A stretch of DNA of 18,734 bases, taken from assembly GCA_026002695.1 (NCBI GenBank), contig BOCB01000031.1, positions 1-18,734 of the forward strand. Direction: 5' to 3'. Both the position numbers and the translations under genes were made by a program. The notes beneath the pieces were generated by a model that had not been told where the DNA came from, did not search any database, and worked only from the letters and a program-made list of their open reading frames with translations. Source of the DNA: Synergistales bacterium (GTDB taxonomy: Bacteria > Synergistota > Synergistia > Synergistales > Synergistaceae). Positions 1 to 5,170 of the stretch are shown one piece after another. Each line of letters begins with the position of its first letter. The stretch's first letter is position 1.

Positions 1-27
1 ATAGTGGTTTTCTAATGGTTTCGTGGT

Positions 28-546
28 TTAGTAAAATTTTATATGGAGACAAAAAAAAAAATTGAATTTAATGCGGGAGTAAAAAGCCCCCCCCCCCCCC
101 CCCCCCCCGCGAGACGCGGCGAAATATTCGCGCTCCATGTACATATCAGCGAGATATGCTATCTGCGTGAAGGTGAAAAATGATATGGCGAGCGGAAGTA
201 CGATATGCGGCACGGCAAAACCGGCGCCCGATACCCCGTTCAGCGTCGTGACGAAAAAAGCCGCGTACTTGTAGTAAGCGAGCGCCAAAAGGTTCACGCC
301 GACACCGAAGACCAGCAGGCTTTTCCGTCGGTGACGGCATATGAGTGAGCCGACGGCATAGTTGAACAGTATCGATATGACGATGAGAGGCAGATTATTT
401 ACGTCCCAGTACGAATAATAAAAGAGCGACGCCGCCGTCAGAAAAGCCATCGCGAGCCGGCGGTATCCGCTCCCGGCAAGCAGACGATACAAAACAAACG
501 TTATCGGTAAAAAAACAAATATAAACTCAACTGAGTTGAAGAGCAT
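28..546 (-). CDS. AlgI-like MBOAT membrane O-acyltransferase, N-terminal part, broken at a poly-G tract
   Basis: The first ~146 residues look like the start of an AlgI/DltB-type membrane-bound O-acyltransferase. The protein opens with MLFNSVEFIFVFLP, has several hydrophobic segments, a YYKYAAFF stretch near 91-98 and the family-typical LPLAISFFTFTQIAYLADMY near 117-136. Family members are usually around 450-500 residues and transfer acyl groups, often acetyl, to exported polysaccharides across the inner membrane. Homology stops at residue ~146, where 22 consecutive G on the coding strand give seven Gly. The remaining 19 residues are unlike the family, and neither other frame after the tract restores it, so the catalytic His region is missing. 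The start at 546 has GAGAGGTGA eight bases upstream. The break may be an assembly fault near a contig end, a true truncation, or a slippage tract. Family call is fairly sure; intactness is not. Confidence 0.72.
   Translation of the reverse strand: MLFNSVEFIFVFLPITFVLYRLLAGSGYRRLAMAFLTAASLFYYSYWDVNNLPLIVISILFNYAVGSLICRHRRKSLLVFGVGVNLLALAYYKYAAFFVTTLNGVSGAGFAVPHIVLPLAISFFTFTQIAYLADMYMEREYFAASRGGGGGGGAFYSRIKFNFFFCLHIKFY
87..108. repeat. 22-base C homopolymer (poly-G on the coding strand)
   Basis: An uninterrupted run of 22 C sits inside the acyltransferase reading frame at the point where family similarity ends. The 86 bases to its left are AT-rich and also contain an 11-base A run, unlike the surrounding coding DNA. 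This may be a slippage-prone contingency tract or an assembly/sequencing artefact. Confidence 0.9.
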
Positions 547-616
547 TCAAGAATCACCTCTCGATACGAGTCGTCATGCGGGAGCGCGGCGACAAAACTT
601 TCTGAAGTCAATACAC

Positions 617-639
617 AACCGCCATGCCGCCCGGCGGTT
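617..639. terminator. possible terminator hairpin after the methyltransferase gene
   Basis: Seven-base arms (AACCGCC and GGCGGTT) flank a nine-base loop, 38 bases beyond the stop of the methyltransferase gene. No T tract follows on either strand, so termination is only a guess from position. Confidence 0.3.
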
Positions 640-676
640 AACTATATCATACCTCCGTTTATAGTTCTGCCGGCAT

Positions 677-1708
677 CTACCTCTCCCTCACGGCCTCAGT
701 GAACGCGGTGATATTCTTGAGCGGTGTGGATGTGCTGAGCCCGCATGCCGGAGCAAGAATATCTATCTCCTGCTTAAGGAGAACCTGCGTGTTCTCGTAA
801 ACTTTTTCGGGATCGGCGAACTCCAGCAGGTATGTGCTGAGGTTTCCCATCGTCGTCGGGACGCCGATTTCTTTTTTCAGCCTGCCGAGGTTGACGAGCG
901 CGTCGACACTCAGCGCCTCACTGCGCAGTTCGGCTAATTGAGCCTGCACCATCTTGACATTGCCGCATATATGAACTATCACCGGCACGCCGGTTTCATG
1001 GATCGCGTCGGTAAGGGCGTTCAGATAAACTACGGCGTATTCCGCGAACATCTTCGGGCCTAATATCTCGCCTGTGGCCGTCGGGTCGGCTATCGATATG
1101 GCGGCAGCTCCGTTGTCGGCCATGAGGCGCGCGTAATCGGCCAGCTGTCCCGTCACGTAATCGAGCAGCCTGTGCGCGCCGTCTCTTTCGCGCCTCAGCT
1201 CCTTGAGAAACGTCATCGGATCCACTATCGAGGCGGCGGCGCTGAGCGGCCCGGTAATGCTGCCGATCACCGGAACGTCGGGATGGCTTTTTGAAAGAGA
1301 ATCAATGACGCCTATGACCGCTTGAGCCCGCGCGTTTTTTTGAATGGCGCCGGATGCGCGAAACTCCGTTTCTTTGACGGAGGGAAACGGCTCCTTCACG
1401 ATCTTGGGCTCGCACTCCAACGTACCGTAGTCGACGTCGCTGCCGAGCGCCTCCGCCTCGATCGTCATGCAAAACGGTATGCCTATGTTTTCAAAGCCGG
1501 TCTCCGCGTGAACGTCGAGCGCCAACTCGCGCATCAGCGCGCCTGTGTGATGCGCGTCGGGCAGAATGCGGCCGCGCTTTTTCATGACGTCCGTGACCGC
1601 GGCGTTCATCATCCCGCCGGGGCAGATGACGGGCGGGCGATCCACTATTTTTTTTTCAAACGTTCTTTGCAATCTTTCCCTGGGAGAAAATTCATACATG
1701 TCCGTCAC
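677..1708 (-). CDS. MtaA/CmuA-type cobamide-dependent methyltransferase (uroporphyrinogen decarboxylase fold)
   Basis: The 343-residue protein matches the MtaA/CmuA branch of the uroporphyrinogen decarboxylase superfamily in length and pattern. These cytosolic enzymes move a methyl group between a corrinoid protein and a thiol such as coenzyme M. The zinc-thiol ligand pattern His-x-Cys ... Cys is visible as H246 and C248 in VIVHICGN and C322 in LAPACGLST. This fits the methyltransferases rather than true HemE, and no haem genes are nearby. An ADPTATGEILGP segment (207-218) is also typical. No corrinoid protein or substrate-specific MtaB-like partner is present, so the substrate is unknown. 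The GTG at 1708 has AAGGAG 13 bases upstream, which is long; the in-frame ATG at 1699 has GGTGA closer and is an equally good start (340 residues). The gene has its own promoter and palindrome. Confidence 0.85.
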   Translation of the reverse strand: MTDMYEFSPRERLQRTFEKKIVDRPPVICPGGMMNAAVTDVMKKRGRILPDAHHTGALMRELALDVHAETGFENIGIPFCMTIEAEALGSDVDYGTLECEPKIVKEPFPSVKETEFRASGAIQKNARAQAVIGVIDSLSKSHPDVPVIGSITGPLSAAASIVDPMTFLKELRRERDGAHRLLDYVTGQLADYARLMADNGAAAISIADPTATGEILGPKMFAEYAVVYLNALTDAIHETGVPVIVHICGNVKMVQAQLAELRSEALSVDALVNLGRLKKEIGVPTTMGNLSTYLLEFADPEKVYENTQVLLKQEIDILAPACGLSTSTPLKNITAFTEAVRER

Positions 1709-1744
1709 CGGCTGTTAGCCACTCCTTATTCAGCATAATTAAAT

Positions 1745-1781
1745 ATTTATCATACAATTCATACTGGATTATATGATAAAT
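1745..1781. promoter_or_regulatory. 10-bp inverted repeat over the -10 and start point: candidate operator
   Basis: Perfect arms ATTTATCATA (1745-1754) and TATGATAAAT (1772-1781) are separated by 17 bases. The right arm covers the predicted -10 and the left arm falls about 20 bases into the transcript. Such placement suits repression by a dimeric regulator; AT-rich chance symmetry is the alternative. Confidence 0.45.
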
Positions 1782-1801
1782 GAATGTATTTTTTATGTCA
1801 A
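1773..1801 (-). promoter_or_regulatory. sigma70-type promoter of the methyltransferase gene
   Basis: On the minus strand TTGACA (plus 1796-1801) is followed after exactly 17 bases by TATCAT (1773-1778). This is a full -35 match and a 5/6 -10 match, placed 65 bases before the GTG. The -10 lies inside the right arm of the palindrome at 1745-1781. Confidence 0.65.
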
Positions 1802-1851
1802 TACGCAAATTTTCGCGGCTGTAACTCATGACGGATAATCGGCTATTTGCA

Positions 1852-1882
1852 GGAGCGCCGCCGCTGAGGGCGGCGGCGCTCC
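1852..1882 (-). terminator. strong GC hairpin after the chemoreceptor gene
   Basis: Perfect 13-base arms (GGAGCGCCGCCGC and its complement) with a five-base loop begin 21 bases past the chemoreceptor stop. There is no downstream T tract, so it may act with Rho, or as a 3'-end stabiliser, rather than as a classic intrinsic terminator. Confidence 0.6.
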
Positions 1883-1903
1883 GAAATCTTAACGCGTATG
1901 GTC

Positions 1904-3706
1904 TCAATTTACCTCGAACTTCGATACCTGCTCCTGCAAGCTGCCTGCTATGTTGTACAGGTTTTTGCCGAAGCCCGCTATTTCGTTGATGTCGGCTGAC
2001 TGTTCCTGAGCGGCGGCCGCGATGTTTTTCGCCGCGTCCGACGTCTTGGAGCAAATATCCCCCAGTTCCGAGGCGGAACCGTTGACGACCCTGCTCGCGT
2101 CGGATAACTCCCTCGTCACTGTCGTTATTTGCAATATCTCCTGATTCAGCTCGTTTATATTGGTTATTATCTCCTCGAACATCTCGCCGTTCCTGGTGAT
2201 GGCCTCGACTCCCTTTCCGGATTCGTCAACGCCGACGTTCATCAGAGAAACCGCGTTTTCCGTGTCGTTCTGAATCTCATTGATCTCAACGATTATCTTC
2301 TCCGTGGCCTGCCTGGATTGCTCGGCGAGATGCCTCACTTCCTCCGCCACCACGGCAAAACCGCGCCCGCTTTCGCCGGCTCTCGCGGCCTCTATAGCCG
2401 CGTTGAGCGCGAGAAGATTGGTCTGATCGGAAATGGCGCTTATGAGCTCTACGATCTCGTTTATCTTTTTCGATTTTTCGCCGAGCTCCCTGATGGCTTC
2501 GCCGGTCTGCTTCGTGGTGTCCGAGATGTTGTTCATCTGCGTTATCGCCTTTTTGAGCGAGAGGCTTCCCTTCTCGGCCACGACGGATGTTTGGATGGAT
2601 TTTGCGGAGACGCTTGCGCTGATGGATGCCACGTTGTCTATGCCGCCGGTTATTTCGCTTATCGCCGCTGTCATATTGCTGACGGCGTTCATCTGAGTCC
2701 GCGTATCTCGCGCAATCTCCCCAACTGTCGAGACAACATCTTCCGTGGCTTTGGCCGATTGCCCGAGAGTTATTGAGAGGTGCTCGCTCGCGTCGGACAA
2801 TTCCTCGGAGGAACGGTTGATCTGCTTCAGCAGGATGGACAGATTGGACGCCATGTTTTTTATGGCCCCTCTCAACGCGCCGATTTCATCCCTTCGGCCG
2901 CCATCGTCCTCTATCTCGACGCTGAAATTGCCGTCGGCCATTTCGGCGGACGCCCTGCTCAGCTCGACAATGGGTTTCACGAACCTCTTTGTGTAAATAA
3001 ACGTCAGGATCAGCACGACGATGAACAGGGCTGAAAATCCGGCAATCGTGAGGGATATCAGCCTATCGATAAATTCCTCCGACTCCGCCTGCCATATCTT
3101 GATGTTCGCGTCGATTGCGGCGTCCCAGTCCTCGCTCCAAAAACCCGTTCCCACCACCCATTTCCAGGGCTTATACTCGACGGAGTAGCCTATTTTTTGC
3201 TTGCCCTCCGTCTCGTTAGGTTTTTCGTAGAAGAATTCCGTGAAATCCCCGCCGCGCATGCCGGATTCGATAATGGCCCTTATCATCTCCATTTTATTGG
3301 CGTCGATGGCTTTTATTCGGTTTTTGCCTTCTATTTGGGGAGTTATCGGATGCAGGATGTTGTTGCCCTCTGTGTCGTCAATCCAAAAATAGTTGCCGCC
3401 CTTCAATGCCTTATTACCCGTGTCATACCTGATAACTCTGATTTGCTCCCTCGCCAGCGCCTGTGCTTCCTCAAGAGTGAGCTTGCCCTCCGCCGCCTGC
3501 CCGTCGAAATAATTAAAAATGGACGCGATCGCCACCGTTATGTTTTTCATGTTGGCCTTCTGCGCCTCGAACAGGGACTGCCTGGCATACCGCAAATCTT
3601 GCTTGTAAGTCACCTTGATCTCATATATCTGAAACGAAACCGCGAATATCATCACCGCAATCAGGATTCCTGCGATGCCCAATGTCAGCTTGTAGCGTAA
3701 ACTCAC
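1904..3706 (-). CDS. methyl-accepting chemotaxis protein with a single periplasmic Cache domain
   Basis: This 600-residue transmembrane chemoreceptor has the classic order. A membrane helix (about 8-25) is followed by a periplasmic domain of sCache_2 type (about 55-195). That domain carries YFWIDDTEGNNILHPI and the closing KPWKWVVGTGFWSED. A second membrane helix (about 215-238), a HAMP domain (about 239-292) and a long signalling coiled coil follow. The conserved hairpin tip, ISAISDQTNLLALNAAIEAA and then GRGFAVVAEEVRHLAEQS, lies near 422-464. Such Cache domains often bind small organic acids, but the ligand here is unknown. No CheR-docking pentapeptide is seen at the C terminus (SKFEVN). 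The GTG at 3706 is chosen because GGGGGGA precedes it by nine bases and the helix then starts properly; a longer frame to 3790 exists. No che genes are in the window, so it must use a CheA/CheW encoded elsewhere. Confidence 0.93.
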   Translation of the reverse strand: MSLRYKLTLGIAGILIAVMIFAVSFQIYEIKVTYKQDLRYARQSLFEAQKANMKNITVAIASIFNYFDGQAAEGKLTLEEAQALAREQIRVIRYDTGNKALKGGNYFWIDDTEGNNILHPITPQIEGKNRIKAIDANKMEMIRAIIESGMRGGDFTEFFYEKPNETEGKQKIGYSVEYKPWKWVVGTGFWSEDWDAAIDANIKIWQAESEEFIDRLISLTIAGFSALFIVVLILTFIYTKRFVKPIVELSRASAEMADGNFSVEIEDDGGRRDEIGALRGAIKNMASNLSILLKQINRSSEELSDASEHLSITLGQSAKATEDVVSTVGEIARDTRTQMNAVSNMTAAISEITGGIDNVASISASVSAKSIQTSVVAEKGSLSLKKAITQMNNISDTTKQTGEAIRELGEKSKKINEIVELISAISDQTNLLALNAAIEAARAGESGRGFAVVAEEVRHLAEQSRQATEKIIVEINEIQNDTENAVSLMNVGVDESGKGVEAITRNGEMFEEIITNINELNQEILQITTVTRELSDASRVVNGSASELGDICSKTSDAAKNIAAAAQEQSADINEIAGFGKNLYNIAGSLQEQVSKFEVN

Positions 3707-3728
3707 GTTAATAAGTCCCCCCCAGAAT

Positions 3729-3769
3729 ATATAGCTATTTATATAGCTATAAAGTTTTCCCAAATCCAA
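3729..3769 (-). promoter_or_regulatory. possible promoter region of the chemoreceptor gene with a 10-bp direct repeat
   Basis: ATATAGCTAT occurs twice, at 3729-3738 and 3741-3750. On the minus strand TATATA (3740-3745) lies 18 bases after TTGGAT (3764-3769), a weak -35. The AT-rich block sits 23-63 bases before the chosen GTG start. The repeat is certain; the promoter reading is tentative. Confidence 0.35.
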
Positions 3770-3840
3770 TCCATTATCCCATATACGCAAATTTAGTCAA
3801 TGCCGATAAAATTTCCTCAAACCACAGGTTAAATTTTCCG

Positions 3841-4004
3841 CACAAGCCCATAACGGGCAAATGTGATGGAACGGGCGGGATTAACGGAACGGGCGAATGC
3901 GGGAACACGGGCGGCAGGATGCCGCCCCTACACGGCAAAGAGCGGTTTGAGGGATTTGCGGCAGCCGCGGTTAAACCGCGGCTTGGAAACAGAAGCTGAC
4001 GATT
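3841..4004. repeat. GC-rich intergenic block of short repeats and hairpins
   Basis: The 298-base gap between the chemoreceptor and the HD-GYP gene holds no convincing gene. It carries GGAACGGGCG twice (3868-3877, 3886-3895) and further AACGGGC-like units. There is also an 8-bp hairpin, GGGCGGCA/TGCCGCCC (3909-3927). The composition resembles small dispersed intergenic elements more than either neighbour. Whether it recurs elsewhere in the genome cannot be seen here. Confidence 0.45.
3963..3983 (-). terminator. 21-base perfect palindrome after the HD-GYP gene
   Basis: AGCCGCGGTT and AACCGCGGCT flank one central base, beginning 22 bases past the HD-GYP stop. It would fold into a very stable hairpin with a minimal loop. 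No T tract follows on the minus strand, so it resembles the other U-less hairpins in this window. Confidence 0.45.
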
Positions 4005-5102
4005 TCACGCAAACCTATCCGCCACCTGCTCGAACACGTCGACCAGGATCGGGTCGAAATGCGTCCCCCGGCCATCCAGAATTATGCGAACCGCTTCCTT
4101 GTGCGAAAACGCGTTTTTATACGGCCGGTCCGACACGAGCGCGTCGTAAACGTCAGCCACGGCCATAAGGCGTCCGGGAAGCGGGATGTCCTCTCCCGCA
4201 AGGCCCATCGGATAACCCGATCCGTCCCACTTCTCCTGATGCGTCCCGGCGAAAATCTTCGCGTACTTCAAAAAATCGCTCTCGGATGTGCTCGCCTCGA
4301 TCTTTTCGATAATCTGCACGCCGATGGCGGCGTGTTTTTTCATCTCCTCGAACTCCTCGGAAGTGAGGCGTCCCGGTTTGTTCAGGATACTGTCAGCTAT
4401 GGCTATCTTGCCGACGTCGTGAAGCTGAGAGGACTGAAGCAGCAGATCAATATCCCAGTCCTGTCTCTGTTCCCTGTAAAGCCCCAGCTCGTCGAGCCCG
4501 TCGAGCAAAAGTTTCAATCCGCGCTGTGTGCGCTCCACGTGTCCGCCGGTGATGTCGTCGCGGCTTTCGACCAAGTCCGCCACGGTTTTGAGGATCGCCC
4601 CTTGAAGTTCGAGCACCTTTGCGGTCTTCTCCTCCACCATGGACTGTAAGTTGTCGTTGAAATTTTTCAGCTCCGCCTGGTTCTCCTCGAGTTTCCGCTT
4701 TTGATCTTCGAGTATGCGTTTCTGCTCTTCGACCGTAAGGTGCAGCTCTATGCGCTTCCGAAGCAGCGGAGGCATAAAGGGTTTCGATATGTAATCGACC
4801 GCGCCGAGCGAGAGTCCCTCCAATTCGCTGTCCGAATCGCTTTTGCCGGTCAGAAAGACGACCAGGATGCCCCGCGTCTCGGGGTTATCCTTTAATATCT
4901 TGATCGCCTCGTAGCCGTTCATCCCCGGCATGTCTATGTCGAGCAGTATCAGCTCCGGCTTGTTGCGCTCCAGGAGATCAAACATCTTTGCCGCGGACGG
5001 CACTGTGAACACGTCGTATATGTCGGACAGCGCGTTTTTGGCTATCTTCAGATTGGCTATATTATCGTCGACTATCATGATTGTTTTATAACTTTCTTCC
5101 AT
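4005..5102 (-). CDS. response regulator with REC and HD-GYP domains (probable cyclic-di-GMP phosphodiesterase)
   Basis: The 365-residue cytosolic protein has an N-terminal receiver (about 6-122) with acidic pair D12-D13, phosphoacceptor D55 in LLDIDMPG, T85 and K107. A coiled linker (about 123-165) leads to an HD-GYP domain (about 168-365). That domain shows H188, the HDVGKIAI pair H228-D229, H257, EKWDGSGYP (290-298) and D317 in MAVADVYDAL. HD-GYP proteins cleave cyclic-di-GMP. The usual HHE is HQE (288-290) here, so the second histidine ligand is replaced by Gln and the metal centre may differ. The ATG at 5102 is chosen because GGAGG precedes it by nine bases; an upstream GTG at 5129 lacks this. 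It lies 68 bases after the kinase stop with no clear terminator between, so it is probably co-transcribed and a likely phosphorelay target. Confidence 0.93.
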   Translation of the reverse strand: MEESYKTIMIVDDNIANLKIAKNALSDIYDVFTVPSAAKMFDLLERNKPELILLDIDMPGMNGYEAIKILKDNPETRGILVVFLTGKSDSDSELEGLSLGAVDYISKPFMPPLLRKRIELHLTVEEQKRILEDQKRKLEENQAELKNFNDNLQSMVEEKTAKVLELQGAILKTVADLVESRDDITGGHVERTQRGLKLLLDGLDELGLYREQRQDWDIDLLLQSSQLHDVGKIAIADSILNKPGRLTSEEFEEMKKHAAIGVQIIEKIEASTSESDFLKYAKIFAGTHQEKWDGSGYPMGLAGEDIPLPGRLMAVADVYDALVSDRPYKNAFSHKEAVRIILDGRGTHFDPILVDVFEQVADRFA

Positions 5103-5170
5103 AAAAATCAGCCTCCGTTCTTTCGTCACATATCCAGCATCGCTGTAATGTTGCGGTAGTACCAGTCTAT

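Noticed and set aside
677..1708. HemE (uroporphyrinogen decarboxylase of haem synthesis)
   Set aside because: The His-x-Cys...Cys zinc pattern and the lack of haem genes fit the MtaA/CmuA methyltransferase branch instead.
1692..2054. A 120-residue frame ending just inside the methyltransferase start
   Set aside because: It begins inside the chemoreceptor gene in another frame and crosses its terminator hairpin and the next promoter.
3841..3990. CRISPR-like array from the short AACGGGC repeats
   Set aside because: Units are only 7-10 bases, spacing is irregular, and there are no spacers of constant size or cas genes.
3863..4168. A plus-strand frame of 101 residues at the HD-GYP gene end
   Set aside because: Arg/Pro-rich product typical of GC-rich repeats; overlaps the HD-GYP gene and the intergenic hairpins.
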